From DASYLJ01 sp964404165 (GTDB lineage: Bacteria > Desulfobacterota > Binatia > DP-6), in NCBI GenBank assembly GCA_964404165.1, contig CAYOIZ010000010.1:74132-138131 (forward strand): a stretch of DNA of 64,000 bases, given 5' to 3'. Below the pieces are notes generated by a model. It searched no databases, was not told the origin of the DNA, and saw only the letters and a list, made by a program, of their open reading frames with translations. This document shows positions 16,524 to 25,447 of the stretch, in pieces. Position 1 is the first letter of the stretch, and each line of letters starts with the position of its first letter. The position numbers and the translations under genes were made by a program.

Positions 16524-17344
16524 TCGATCCAGGCGCCGACCTCGTGCACGCGATGGTGCGTGCGGCTGTACTCGGGGATCATCGCCAGCTCCCATCGCCA
16601 CGTCCGGTCGGGTGGACCCGGCGGCAGGACGAACAGCGCGTCGCGCGCCAGCACCGCACCGTCGGGCGCGACGTCGAGCCGCGCCATGTCGGCGATGACG
16701 ACGCGCACCGCGGCGGTCCGTCGCGCGAGCCAGGCGAGATGGGTGCGCGCGGCGAGCGTCCGGCACTGCTCGGGCAACGCGTCGTCGCGTACCGCCGCCG
16801 GCAGGGCGTGGCCGGGCACGGACCCGAGCTGCGACAGGCAGCTCGCCGATACGATCAGGTCGGGCTCGCCCCCAGGGGGCGGACCGGGATCGGCGTCGGC
16901 GAAGAGCCGCGTCACGGTCGCGGCGTCGGCCGTGTGGCGGACCGCGGCGAGACGCTCGAGCACACCGGTCGCGTCCCACACCACGCAGCGCACCCGCCCG
17001 CCCGACCGGCGCGCCATCCGTCGCGCCGCCGGGCCGACGACGACGTCCGCCAGCACCACCTCGTCGAATCGGGCGGCCAGCGCCGTCACCGGCACGTCGA
17101 GGCAGTCCCCCGCTCCGACGACCAGCGCGCGCGTGCGAGCCCGCGTCCGCTCCGCCGCCGCGAGGACGACGTCGCGGCTGGCGGCCAGGTGCGGCGCCCA
17201 CCACCGTCGCATGCGCCGGTGTCGCGCCGCGATGGCGGCGTGCTCGTACGCCAGCCCGAGCGCGCGCGCCCAGGCGGGACTCTCGACGCGCAGCGTGCGC
17301 AACGCCTCCCGCAGCATGGTGGTGACGGCCGTGTATCGAGCCAT
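16520..17344 (-). CDS. Putative SAM-dependent methyltransferase-like Rossmann protein
   Basis: The protein has 274 residues. The segment RALVVGAGDCLDVPVTALAARF (near residue 70) followed by EVVLADVVVGPAARR is a Rossmann-type nucleotide loop and acidic second strand, as in class I methyltransferases, and PDLIVSASCLSQLG fits strand 4. The first 60 residues are helical and Arg-rich. Substrate is unknown and no neighbour helps. It has its own start divergent from the alcohol dehydrogenase, with a 20-bp gap containing both start regions. Confidence 0.6.
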   Translation of the reverse strand: MARYTAVTTMLREALRTLRVESPAWARALGLAYEHAAIAARHRRMRRWWAPHLAASRDVVLAAAERTRARTRALVVGAGDCLDVPVTALAARFDEVVLADVVVGPAARRMARRSGGRVRCVVWDATGVLERLAAVRHTADAATVTRLFADADPGPPPGGEPDLIVSASCLSQLGSVPGHALPAAVRDDALPEQCRTLAARTHLAWLARRTAAVRVVIADMARLDVAPDGAVLARDALFVLPPGPPDRTWRWELAMIPEYSRTHHRVHEVGAWID

Positions 17345-17364
17345 GCTATAGGGTGCCAGCGCCG

Positions 17365-18477
17365 ATGCTTCCGCGTACCAGCCGCGCCATCGTCCAGACC
17401 GGTCCTCGCCAGCTCGAGCTGCGCGAGCTGCCCCTGCCGTCGATCGACGACGACAGCGCGCTCCTGCGCGTGGAGGCGTGCGGCATCTGCGGCAGCGACG
17501 CCGAGCAGTACACCGGCACCATCCCCATGACCTTCCCGCTCGTGCCCGGGCACGAGCCGCTCGGCACCATCGCCGCCATCGGCGACCGCGCCGCGAAGCG
17601 CTGGGGCGTCGACGTCGGCGATCGCGTCGCCGTCGAGGCGCTGATCCCGTGCGGCCACTGCCGCGCCTGTCGCGCCGGTCGCTATCAGGTGTGCCGCGGC
17701 CGCGGCGGCATGTTCGGCCACGGCTACGTCTCGCTGCTGCGCCCGCCCGGGCTGTGGGGCGGGTTCGCCGACTACATGTGGCTCGACCCCTGCTCCATCG
17801 TCCATCGCGTGCGCGCCGACATCCCGGCCAACGTCGCCGTCCTCTTCAACCCGCTCGGGGCGGGGTTCCGCTGGGCCGTCGAGCTGCCGCGCACCGGGCC
17901 GGGCGACATCGTCCTGATCCTCGGCCCCGGCCAGCGCGGTCTCACCAGCGTCATCGCCGCACGTGCGGCGGGTGCCGCCAGCATCATCGTCACCGGCACG
18001 TCGCGCGACGCCGACAAGCTGGCGCTCGCGCGCGAGCTCGGCGCCGACCACGTCGTCGACGTGGAGCACGAGGACGCCCGCGCCCGCATCCGGGAGCTCA
18101 GCGGCGGACATGGGGCGGACGTCATCGTGGAGGTGGCGTCGTCGGCGCCCGGGCCGGTGGCGGAGGCGCTCTGGTACGCGGCCACCGGCGCGCGGATCGT
18201 GCTCGCCGGCGTCAAGGGCTTCACCGCCGTCCCCGACTTCGTGAGCGACCTCGTGGTGGTGAAGGAGCTGCACATCCAGGGGGCGTTCGGCGTGACGAGC
18301 CACGCCTACGAGGCCGCCATCCGGCTGATCGAGTCCGGACGCGTGCCGCTCGAGCGCATGCACACGCACGACTTCGCGCTCGAAGAGGCGGCGTACGCCA
18401 TCGAGCTCCTCGCCGGCGAGGTGCCCGGCGCGTCCAGCATCCATTCGTGCCTGCTGCCCGGGCGGAGCGCCGGATGA
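17365..18477 (+). CDS. Zinc-binding alcohol dehydrogenase (MDR superfamily)
   Basis: The protein has 370 residues. CGICGSD with GHEPLG gives the catalytic zinc site. The CGHCRACRAGRYQVC stretch holds the four-Cys structural zinc lobe. The cofactor fold reads LILGPGQRGLTSVIAARAAG. Members oxidise alcohols or polyols with NAD(P). The ATG at 17365 has AGGG about 11 bases upstream; a GTG at 17353 is possible. The stop overlaps the following thioesterase in an ATGA junction, so the pair is an operon. Together they may act on fatty or aromatic intermediates, but no pathway marker is present. Confidence 0.88.
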   Translation: MLPRTSRAIVQTGPRQLELRELPLPSIDDDSALLRVEACGICGSDAEQYTGTIPMTFPLVPGHEPLGTIAAIGDRAAKRWGVDVGDRVAVEALIPCGHCRACRAGRYQVCRGRGGMFGHGYVSLLRPPGLWGGFADYMWLDPCSIVHRVRADIPANVAVLFNPLGAGFRWAVELPRTGPGDIVLILGPGQRGLTSVIAARAAGAASIIVTGTSRDADKLALARELGADHVVDVEHEDARARIRELSGGHGADVIVEVASSAPGPVAEALWYAATGARIVLAGVKGFTAVPDFVSDLVVVKELHIQGAFGVTSHAYEAAIRLIESGRVPLERMHTHDFALEEAAYAIELLAGEVPGASSIHSCLLPGRSAG

Positions 18478-19319
18478 GCGACGGCGGCGCATACACAGCC
18501 GGGCTCGGCGTCCGCATCGAGCACGCCGACGCCGACGGCGCCCGCATCCGTGTGCCCTTCACGGAGGCCAACTCGAACCCGGGCGGCGCGCTCCACGGCG
18601 GTGTCGCCGCCTCGATGATCGACGTCGCGGCGTCGGTCGCGGCACGCGCCGGGACGGCCGACGGCCTCGAGCATGGCGTCGTCGATCTCACCGTCGCCTA
18701 CCTCGCCGCCGCCATCCGCGAGGACGTCGTCGGCAGCGCGCGCGTCCTGCGGCGCGGCAAGGAGCTCGCGTACGTCGCCGTCGACGTCGCCACCGGCGAC
18801 GGCAAGCCCATCGCCACCGGGCTCGTCACGCATCGGAGCGCCGCCGCCGGCGATCCGGCGCGACAGTATCACCATGCCGCGGCGACACTCGCACCCGCCG
18901 ACGGCCAGCTGCCGCCGTTCGTCCGCTTCTTCACCGCGGCCCCCTTCATGGCGCGCCTCGGACTGGCGGCACGCGTCGTGCGCGACGGGCTGGCCCAGGT
19001 CGCCCTGCCCTGGCAGGACGCCAACGCCGACGCCGCGGGATGTCTCCACGACGGCGCGCTGGTGGCACTCGTCGACACGACGGCGGCGATGGCGTCGTGG
19101 TCGCTGGTGCCACTCGACCCGCGCAACAAGGCGTCCACCGTCGATCTGCACGTGAGCCATCTCGGCACGGCCCGCGACGAGGACGTCGTCGCACAGGCGC
19201 GCACGCTGCGCCGCAACGACGAGCTGTTCATGAACGTCGTCGAGGTGCAGGGCGTGCGCTCCGGACGTCCGGTGGCGATCGCCACCGTCACCTATCGCAT
19301 CGTCGTGCCCGCGGCTTGA
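18474..19319 (+). CDS. Tandem hot-dog thioesterase (PaaI-like, two domains)
   Basis: The protein has 281 residues made of two hot-dog domains. The first has NSNPGGALHGGVAASMID (acyl-CoA thioesterase motif), and the second the variant NADAAGCLHDGALVALVD, where HDG replaces HGG. Such enzymes hydrolyse acyl- or aryl-CoA esters, and tandem forms fold as a pseudo-dimer. The second copy may be structural or have altered activity. It is translationally coupled to the zinc alcohol dehydrogenase upstream. No signal peptide is present. Confidence 0.82.
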   Translation: MSDGGAYTAGLGVRIEHADADGARIRVPFTEANSNPGGALHGGVAASMIDVAASVAARAGTADGLEHGVVDLTVAYLAAAIREDVVGSARVLRRGKELAYVAVDVATGDGKPIATGLVTHRSAAAGDPARQYHHAAATLAPADGQLPPFVRFFTAAPFMARLGLAARVVRDGLAQVALPWQDANADAAGCLHDGALVALVDTTAAMASWSLVPLDPRNKASTVDLHVSHLGTARDEDVVAQARTLRRNDELFMNVVEVQGVRSGRPVAIATVTYRIVVPAA

Positions 19320-19345
19320 CCGTTCGCGGCGTTCGCGCGTAGCAG
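19316..19345 (+). promoter_or_regulatory. Candidate promoter of small exported protein gene
   Basis: TTGACC (19316-19321, overlapping the thioesterase stop), 18 bases, then TAGCAG (19340-19345). The ATG at 19351 is only five bases beyond the -10 box, so a transcript from here would begin at or just inside the start. Confidence 0.35.
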
Positions 19346-19350
19346 CGAAC

Positions 19351-19941
19351 ATGCGAACGAGACGATCCCGGATGTGGCTGCCGCTGCTCCTCGTCGCCAC
19401 CGTCGCCCGGGCCGGCGGCATGCCGGCCGACTGCAGCACCGGCCCCGTTCCCGACGGTCCCGCCACGCTCTTCCTCGACGCGGCGAAGACGCCGCTGCCG
19501 GTGAGCGACGTCGTGGAAGCCGGCTCGATCTCGTCGGGCGAGGGTACGCCGAAATGGATCTCGTATCGCCTGACCCTGCACGACAAGGCCGATCTCTTCG
19601 CACCGGTCGAGATCGACGTCACGGTGCTGGTCGCCGAGGGTGCCGTGCTCGACGGCAAGACGTTCCGGCGGCCACCGGACGACGCCGGTGAGCCCCCGTC
19701 GGTCGAGCCGGGGACACCGGAGGTGCAGGGCTGGAGCATCGAGGACAAGCGCGGGTCGGTCGACCTGAGCCACGTCCTGGTGAACGGATCGCTCCGCCTC
19801 GAGTTCGGCAAGCGCACCGGCGACACGCTCCCCGGCAAGCTCCGCCTGTGCGTGCCGGGCGCGCAGAAGCAGCGCATCGGCCGGGACGTGGTGAAGGAGG
19901 CGGTCGAGATCGTCGGCACCTTCGCCGCCACCGTCAAATAG
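19351..19941 (+). CDS. Exported protein of unknown function
   Basis: The protein has 196 residues with a signal peptide (MWLPLLLVATVARAGG). The mature part has only two cysteines (ADCSTGP early, LRLCVPG late) and looks beta-rich, with segments such as SYRLTLHDKADLFAPVEIDVTVLV. I recognise no family. It stands alone between the thioesterase and the penicillin-binding protein. Confidence that it is a real gene rests on the signal peptide and GC-rich codon pattern. Confidence 0.6.
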   Translation: MRTRRSRMWLPLLLVATVARAGGMPADCSTGPVPDGPATLFLDAAKTPLPVSDVVEAGSISSGEGTPKWISYRLTLHDKADLFAPVEIDVTVLVAEGAVLDGKTFRRPPDDAGEPPSVEPGTPEVQGWSIEDKRGSVDLSHVLVNGSLRLEFGKRTGDTLPGKLRLCVPGAQKQRIGRDVVKEAVEIVGTFAATVK

Positions 19942-19995
19942 CGCGCGGCGACCTGGCGGGTGCCATGGCACGTCGCCGGTTGGAGAAAAACCGTC

Positions 19996-20024
19996 TTGCC
20001 AAGTCCGTGCGGAGCGCCTAGCAC
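19996..20024 (+). promoter_or_regulatory. Candidate promoter of the class A PBP gene
   Basis: TTGCCA (19996-20001), 17 bases, then TAGCAC (20019-20024). The ATG at 20042 lies 17 bases downstream with TCCTCC rather than a Shine-Dalgarno before it, so ribosome binding is weak or unusual. Confidence 0.4.
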
Positions 20025-20041
20025 TCAGCTGTCCTCCTACG

Positions 20042-22351
20042 ATGGCGCGGCTGGGGCAGAGGAGCACGCTGCGACTCGCTGGGGCGTGGGGGGTCGTGGC
20101 GTGTGTTTCGATCGGTGGGTTCGCCGCCGTCGCCTTCGTGCGTTTCACGCGCGACCTCCCGACCGTCGAGCAGCTGGTGGCGTATCAGCCCGCGGCGGTG
20201 ACGCGCGTGCTCGCCGCCGACGGCACGCTGATCGGCGAGCTCTATACCGAGCGCCGCTATCCGGTGCCGCTCGACCGCGTGCCGCTGCACGTGCGGCGGG
20301 CCTTCCTCGCCGCGGAGGACGCCCACTTCTACGAGCACGCCGGCGTCGACGTCCGCGGCGTGGCGCGCGCGGCGATGGTCAACCTGCAACGCAATGGCGT
20401 CGCGCAGGGCGGCAGCACCATCACGCAGCAGCTGGTCAAGATGCTGCTGCTGTCACCCGAGCGGAGCTGGCAGCGCAAGGCGAGGGAGATGTACCTCGCC
20501 ATCCGGCTGGAGTTGGCCACCACCAAGGACGACATCCTCCGGCTCTATCTGAACCAGGTCTACCTCGGGCGCGGCGCCTACGGCGTGCAGGCGGCGGCGC
20601 AACGCTTCTTCGGCGTCGACGTCGAGGACCTCTCCGTCGCCCAGGCCGCGCTGCTGGCCGGGCTGGTGCAGGCGCCCGGTCGCTACAACCCGGAGCGACG
20701 GCCCGACGAGGCCCGTGCCCGACAGCGCTGGGTCCTCGAGCGCATGCTGGTCGAGGGCTTCATCACGTCGGACGCGTATGCCGCCGCCGTCCAGGCGCCG
20801 ATCCGCCTGGCCCCGCGCCACCCGGCGGCCGCCCCCTCGGAGGCCCCCTGGTACCTCGACCACGTGCGCCGGATCCTCGATCGCTACTACGGCAACGCGG
20901 CCGCCGAGCTGGGTCTCACGGTGCACACCGCGGTCGACCTCGGCATGCAGCGGATGGCCGAGGAGTCGCTGCGCGGCGGCCTCCGCGACGTCGGCCATCG
21001 CCAGCCCTTCCGCGGCGCCCTCCGTCGCGCCGACGACGCCGAGATCACGGCCTGGGCGGCGGGGACGGCGCCCCCGTGCCGCCCCGACGGACGCTGCGAG
21101 GCGCTCGTCGAGAAGGTGCGGCAGAGTGGGCTCAGCGTGCGGACCATCGCCGGACCCGCCACACTCACGGGCGCGGCGCTCGTCTGGCACGGCGAGCCCC
21201 TCCCCACCTGGCGCTTCCGGCGCGGCGACGTCCTGCTCGTGCGGCCGCTCGACGACGGCACGCTGGCCCTCGACGACGAGCCCGGCGTGGAGGGCGCGCT
21301 GGTCGCGTTCGAGCCGTCGACCGGCCAGGTGAAGGCGCTCGTCGGCGGCTACGCCTACGAACGCAGCCAGTTCAATCGCGCCACCCAGGCGCGCCGGCAG
21401 CCCGGATCGGCCTTCAAGCCGCTCCTCTACGCGGCGGCGCTCGATCACGGCTTCACGCCGGCGTCGCGCATCCTCGACGCGCCAGTGACGTTCGGGAAGG
21501 GTCGCGGCGCCTGGAGCCCGCAGAACTTCGGCGGCAAGTACTACGGCCGCACGAGCCTGCGCGACGCGCTCACCAAGTCGCTCAACACCGTGAGCGTGCG
21601 GCTGCTCGACAAGGTGGGCGTGACGCCGGTGATCGACTATCTCGGGCGCTTCGGCCTGCAGGGCGATCTCCAACCGAACCTGTCGCTCGCGCTCGGCACC
21701 GCCGAGGTGACCCTGCTCGACCTGGTCCGTGCCTACGGCGTGTTCGCGGCGAGCGGCCAGCGCGTCGAGCCGATCTTCATCACCCGGGTCGAGAACCTGG
21801 CAGGCGACGAGGTGCCGTTCCCCGGCACCCAGGGCGAGATGCGCTATCCGGCCATGGACCCCGCGATCGCCTACGTCATGACCAGCATGCTCGAGAGCGT
21901 CGTCACCCGCGGCACGGCGCGCCGTGCCGCCGAGCTCGGTCGCCCCGCCGCCGGCAAGACGGGCACCACCAACGACGCCAAGGACGCCTGGTTCGTCGGC
22001 TACACGCCCGAGCTGCTGACCGGCGTCTGGGTGGGCTTCGACGCGGGCACCCCCCTCGGCGAGAAGGAGACCGGCGGCCGGGCGGCGACGCCGATCTGGA
22101 CGACGTTCATGCAGCAGGCGCTGGCCGATCGGCCGATCGTCGACTTCCCGATCCCCGAGGGCGTGACGTTCGTCGACATCGAGCCCTGGTCGGGCCTGCG
22201 GGCCGTCGCGGGGACTTCGTCGCGCCAGGAGGTCTTCGTCACCGGCACCGAGCCCACCGGATTCGCACGCCGTCCCGAGCCGGAACCCGAGCCGGAGCCG
22301 GAGGCGCCGCTCTACGTCGACGCGGTCCACCCCGCCGCCAGCGTCCCCTGA
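20042..22351 (+). CDS. Class A penicillin-binding protein (PBP1A family), transglycosylase-transpeptidase
   Basis: The protein has 769 residues and polymerises and cross-links peptidoglycan in the periplasm. A single N-terminal membrane anchor lies at about residues 13-33. The GT51 domain has the catalytic Glu in AEDAHFYEHAGVD (E92), then GGSTITQQLVK and RKAREMYLAIRLE. The transpeptidase has SxxK at S456 (GSAFKP), SLN at 513 and KTGT at K639. The tail is a Pro-Glu repeat. Length and motif order fit PBP1A. It is far from the murein cluster at 50-64 kb but works on the same product. Downstream is a strong palindrome. Confidence 0.95.
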   Translation: MARLGQRSTLRLAGAWGVVACVSIGGFAAVAFVRFTRDLPTVEQLVAYQPAAVTRVLAADGTLIGELYTERRYPVPLDRVPLHVRRAFLAAEDAHFYEHAGVDVRGVARAAMVNLQRNGVAQGGSTITQQLVKMLLLSPERSWQRKAREMYLAIRLELATTKDDILRLYLNQVYLGRGAYGVQAAAQRFFGVDVEDLSVAQAALLAGLVQAPGRYNPERRPDEARARQRWVLERMLVEGFITSDAYAAAVQAPIRLAPRHPAAAPSEAPWYLDHVRRILDRYYGNAAAELGLTVHTAVDLGMQRMAEESLRGGLRDVGHRQPFRGALRRADDAEITAWAAGTAPPCRPDGRCEALVEKVRQSGLSVRTIAGPATLTGAALVWHGEPLPTWRFRRGDVLLVRPLDDGTLALDDEPGVEGALVAFEPSTGQVKALVGGYAYERSQFNRATQARRQPGSAFKPLLYAAALDHGFTPASRILDAPVTFGKGRGAWSPQNFGGKYYGRTSLRDALTKSLNTVSVRLLDKVGVTPVIDYLGRFGLQGDLQPNLSLALGTAEVTLLDLVRAYGVFAASGQRVEPIFITRVENLAGDEVPFPGTQGEMRYPAMDPAIAYVMTSMLESVVTRGTARRAAELGRPAAGKTGTTNDAKDAWFVGYTPELLTGVWVGFDAGTPLGEKETGGRAATPIWTTFMQQALADRPIVDFPIPEGVTFVDIEPWSGLRAVAGTSSRQEVFVTGTEPTGFARRPEPEPEPEPEAPLYVDAVHPAASVP

Positions 22352-22368
22352 CTCGGCCCGGCCGAAAA

Positions 22369-22408
22369 CACGACCGCCCCCCGGAGCATGCTCCGGGGGG
22401 CGGTCGTG
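22369..22408. terminator. 40-bp perfect palindrome; intrinsic terminator for the minus-strand gene
   Basis: Positions 22369-22408 are perfectly self-complementary, centred on GCATGC with six-base G/C runs in both arms. It lies 17 bases after the PBP stop and 18 bases beyond the stop of the convergent gene. On the minus strand the hairpin is followed by TTTTC, making a good intrinsic terminator in that direction. On the plus strand there is no T run, so it would act as a weaker block. Confidence 0.75.
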
Positions 22409-22426
22409 CGTTCGAGGTCCAGAGCC

Positions 22427-23185
22427 TCAGTCGAGCAGATCGGCCGACGGCGCGAGGAACGCGCGGCTCGGCGAGCCGTAGAGCGTGGTCGAGGTGGTGG
22501 TCGTCGTCGGCGACGTCGTGGTGCTCGTGGTGCTCACGAGGGTCGTCGTGGTGGTCGTCGGGATGCCGGTGGGGCAGACGCCCTCGAGCGTCGGCCGCTT
22601 CACCTGGAAGATCCGGTTGCCGACGTTCTTCACCTTGCCGTCGGGACCGAACTGGACGGAGTAGCGATCACCCGCGGTCGGGCTGATGCCGATCTTGAGC
22701 GCCATGCAGCCGCTGATGCCCGGATCGGGCGGCACGATGTTGAGCGGTGCTGCGCGCCCGGAGACGATCGCCTTGATCGAGAACGTGCCGTTCAGCGTGC
22801 GCTTGATGATGACGCCCTTCACCGGGCCCTGCTCGGCGCGCGGGTCCTTGTACTTGAAGGTGAGGTTGCCCGTCTGCGACCAGAAGGTCTTGCCGTTGCT
22901 GCCGACGCCCTGGGGCAGGTTGAACGTCTGCGCGCTCGGGGTGCCGCCGAGGGCCAGCAGCTCCAGGATGGCGCCACCGGCACTGCCGAGCGCCACCGGG
23001 CTGCCGACGAGCGTGTTGGAGGTGTTCTTCTCCACACCGACGCCCACGACCTTGCGCTGCGACGGGTTGTTGCCGGCTTTGACGGTGAGCACGCGCCCGA
23101 GGATCGTCTGATCGGCGGCGTACGTCAGTCCAGCGACCAGCACCAGGCCGGTGGCGAAAGAGATGCGGCGCAACGTCATCGTCAT
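22427..23185 (-). CDS. Secreted protein with C-terminal Thr-rich linker
   Basis: The protein has 252 residues. An AGGAGG Shine-Dalgarno six bases before the ATG fixes the start. A signal peptide (ISFATGLVLVAGLTYAA) is followed by a beta-rich domain with FKYKDPRAEQGPVKGVIIKR and a single Cys, ending GVCP. Then comes a ~30-residue Thr/Ser run and a short tail. The domain resembles the N-terminal domain at 569-1513. The Thr run looks like a spacer that lost or lacks a following domain. Role unknown; export to the periplasm or surface is likely. Both its promoter and its terminator are clear. Confidence 0.75.
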   Translation of the reverse strand: MTMTLRRISFATGLVLVAGLTYAADQTILGRVLTVKAGNNPSQRKVVGVGVEKNTSNTLVGSPVALGSAGGAILELLALGGTPSAQTFNLPQGVGSNGKTFWSQTGNLTFKYKDPRAEQGPVKGVIIKRTLNGTFSIKAIVSGRAAPLNIVPPDPGISGCMALKIGISPTAGDRYSVQFGPDGKVKNVGNRIFQVKRPTLEGVCPTGIPTTTTTTLVSTTSTTTSPTTTTTSTTLYGSPSRAFLAPSADLLD

Positions 23186-23250
23186 GAAATCCTCCTGCGG
23201 TGTCGGTCGGCCGATGGACGGTTCGCCAATCGCCCCTGAATGTGTTCGCG

Positions 23251-23280
23251 GGGTTACCGCCACGGGCGAGGCGATGTCAA
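23251..23280 (-). promoter_or_regulatory. Promoter of the Thr-linker secreted protein gene
   Basis: On the minus strand a perfect TTGACA (23280-23275) is followed by 18 bases and TAACCC (23256-23251). The transcript would have a leader of about 60 bases carrying the AGGAGG site. Confidence 0.65.
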
Positions 23281-23298
23281 GATATTTCGCCGCAGCGC

Positions 23299-23745
23299 CT
23301 ACCGGACCGGGGCGCGCATCTGCATCGCCGCGACGTAGTCGACGACCATCTCGAGGCGCCGCCGCGCCACCAGCGCCGCGGCCGCGGTGGCTCCGTCGTC
23401 GGTGGGCTCGTAGCGCAACGCCCATACGGGCATCTCGCGGGTGCCATGCGCCGTGACCGGTTGGGCTCCCGTCATCACGGCGATCACCGTCTCGCGCGGG
23501 AACACGCCCCCGTTCTGCACCGCCAGCAGCGTGAGGTCCGCCGGCGGCGTGCGCAATGCCGGCGCCACCGGACCGCGCCCTCGCCCGTCGGTACCGTGGC
23601 ACGAACCGCAGGCACGCTCGTACCCTGCACGGGCGTCGCCCGCCGTGTCGACGGCCGATTTCGGCGCGAGGTCCCCTGTGCCCCGGCTACAGCCGACGGC
23701 GGCGAAGGCGGCCGCGGCCAACAGGAGCAGTCGGCGATGTCGCAT
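23299..23745 (-). CDS. Small c-type cytochrome lipoprotein
   Basis: The protein has 148 residues. The lipobox AAVGCS near residue 19 predicts a membrane-anchored lipoprotein. A single heme site CGSCHGTDGRGRGPVAP follows, and the distal ligand is probably the Met in TREMPVWA. It is a class I mono-heme cytochrome, a periplasmic electron carrier. It lies 31 bases downstream of the CoA-disulfide reductase-rhodanese gene and may be in the same transcript, supplying or draining electrons for sulfur chemistry. That link is inferred from position. Confidence 0.85.
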   Translation of the reverse strand: MRHRRLLLLAAAAFAAVGCSRGTGDLAPKSAVDTAGDARAGYERACGSCHGTDGRGRGPVAPALRTPPADLTLLAVQNGGVFPRETVIAVMTGAQPVTAHGTREMPVWALRYEPTDDGATAAAALVARRRLEMVVDYVAAMQMRAPVR

Positions 23746-23776
23746 CGCAGGCCGCTATCCCGTCGCGAGGCGGGGT

Positions 23777-25447
23777 TCAAATCGCCGCGTCGAGGAGACC
23801 AGCGTCACGCAGCGCGGCATACGTCTGCCATCCCCCCGACAGGTTCGCCGCGTCGACGCCGTGCTGCATCAGGAAGCGGACGGCGTAGTACGCACGTTGT
23901 CCCACCCCGCAGTAGACGTCGAGCCCCACGTCGGCGGGTAGCTCCCGCCAGCGGGTGCGCAGCTCGCCGAGCGGCAGGTTGATCGCGCCGGGTACGTGCC
24001 CGGCCGCGAACTCGTCCGGCGCCCGCACGTCCAACGTCGCCCGGCCGGTCGCGCCACGCGAGGCCCAGTCCGCGAGCGGCATGCGCCCGTCGAGGTGGTT
24101 CACGGCGATCATGCCCGCCAGGTTGACGGGGTCCTTGGCGCCGCCGAACTGCGGCGCATAGCAGAGCTCGGCCTCCGCCAGGTCGTGGACCGTGGCCCCC
24201 ATCTGGATGGCCATCGCGATCACGTCGACCCGCTTCTCGACGCCTTCGGCTCCGACGGCCTGGGCGCCGAGCACGCGGCCATCGGGCACCGAGAACAGGA
24301 GCTTCAGGTGGATGGGCTGCGCCCCCGGATAGTAGCCCGCGTGATGCCCGGGGTGCAGCCAGACGCGCTGGAAGGCCGTCACGCCGGCACGCCGCAACCC
24401 CTTCTCGCTGGCACCCGTCGTGGCCACGGTGAGCCCGAACACGCCCACCACCGCCGTCGCCTGGACGCCGCGGAAGGCACGCGGGCGCCCGGCGATGGAT
24501 TCGGCCGCGACACGACCCTGACGGTTCGCCGGTCCGGCGAGCGGCAGGATCACCTCCTGGCCGGTCACGACGTCCCGCGACTCGACCGCGTCCCCGACGG
24601 CCCAGACGTGCGGGTCGCTGGTGCGCATCTGCTCGTCGACGACGATGCCGCCGCGCGGCCCCAGCGCGAGCCCCGCCGCCGCGGCGAGCCCGGTCTCGGG
24701 CCGGACCCCGATCGCGAGGATGACGATGCCGCCGCGCAGGCGTGCCCCGCTCTCGGTCACGGCGACGAGCTCGCCGCCGTCGCGCTCGAACCCGGCGAGA
24801 CCGTCACCGAGGTGGAGCTCGACGCCCTGCGCCCGCAGATGCTCCGCCACCGGCTGCGCCATCTCCGCGTCGAGCGGCGGCATGACCTGCGGCAGCTTCT
24901 CGAGCACCGTCACGGCGAGCCCGCGATGCGCCAGGTTCTCCGCCATCTCGAGCCCGATGAAGCCGCCGCCGACGACGATGGCGCGCCGCGGCCGTTGCTC
25001 CGTGAGCCAGCTCCGGATGCGGAGGCTGTCGGGGATGTTGCGCACCGCGAAGATTCCCGGGAGATCGATGCCCGGCAACGGCGGGCGGATCGGCGCCGCG
25101 CCCGGCGACAGCACCAGGGCATCGTACCCCTCGCAGAGCGTGCGGTCGGTCGCCAGATCGCGGACCAGGACGGTGCGCTCCTCGAGGTCGATGCGCTCGA
25201 CCTCGTGACGCGTGCGCACCCCGATGTCGAACCGCTGCTCGAAGAGCTTCGGCGACGCCACGATCAGATGCTCCGCCTCGGTGATGACGTCGCCGACGAA
25301 GTACGGCAGCCCGCAGTTCGCGAACGACACGTGCGGACCACGATCGTAGAGGAGGATCTCCGCCGATTCGTCGAGGCGCCGCAGGCGCGCGGCGCAGGAC
25401 GCCCCACCGGCCACGCCGCCCACGATCAGGACGCGCCGTCGCATCAC
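23777..25447 (-). CDS. CoA-disulfide reductase fused to rhodanese
   Basis: The protein has 556 residues. FAD-binding RVLIVGGVAGGASCAARLRR and the single active-site cysteine C45 in SFANCGLPY define the CoA-disulfide reductase/NADH-persulfide reductase group. VGGGFIGLEMAENL binds NAD(P)H, and CoADR-type dimer motifs follow. A rhodanese domain occupies the last ~100 residues with C513 in YCGVGQRAY. These fusions reduce CoA-persulfide or polysulfide to sulfide. The start overlaps the neighbouring YeeE-like gene stop (ATGA), so this enzyme is coupled to a sulfur-transport protein. Confidence 0.92.
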   Translation of the reverse strand: MMRRRVLIVGGVAGGASCAARLRRLDESAEILLYDRGPHVSFANCGLPYFVGDVITEAEHLIVASPKLFEQRFDIGVRTRHEVERIDLEERTVLVRDLATDRTLCEGYDALVLSPGAAPIRPPLPGIDLPGIFAVRNIPDSLRIRSWLTEQRPRRAIVVGGGFIGLEMAENLAHRGLAVTVLEKLPQVMPPLDAEMAQPVAEHLRAQGVELHLGDGLAGFERDGGELVAVTESGARLRGGIVILAIGVRPETGLAAAAGLALGPRGGIVVDEQMRTSDPHVWAVGDAVESRDVVTGQEVILPLAGPANRQGRVAAESIAGRPRAFRGVQATAVVGVFGLTVATTGASEKGLRRAGVTAFQRVWLHPGHHAGYYPGAQPIHLKLLFSVPDGRVLGAQAVGAEGVEKRVDVIAMAIQMGATVHDLAEAELCYAPQFGGAKDPVNLAGMIAVNHLDGRMPLADWASRGATGRATLDVRAPDEFAAGHVPGAINLPLGELRTRWRELPADVGLDVYCGVGQRAYYAVRFLMQHGVDAANLSGGWQTYAALRDAGLLDAAI

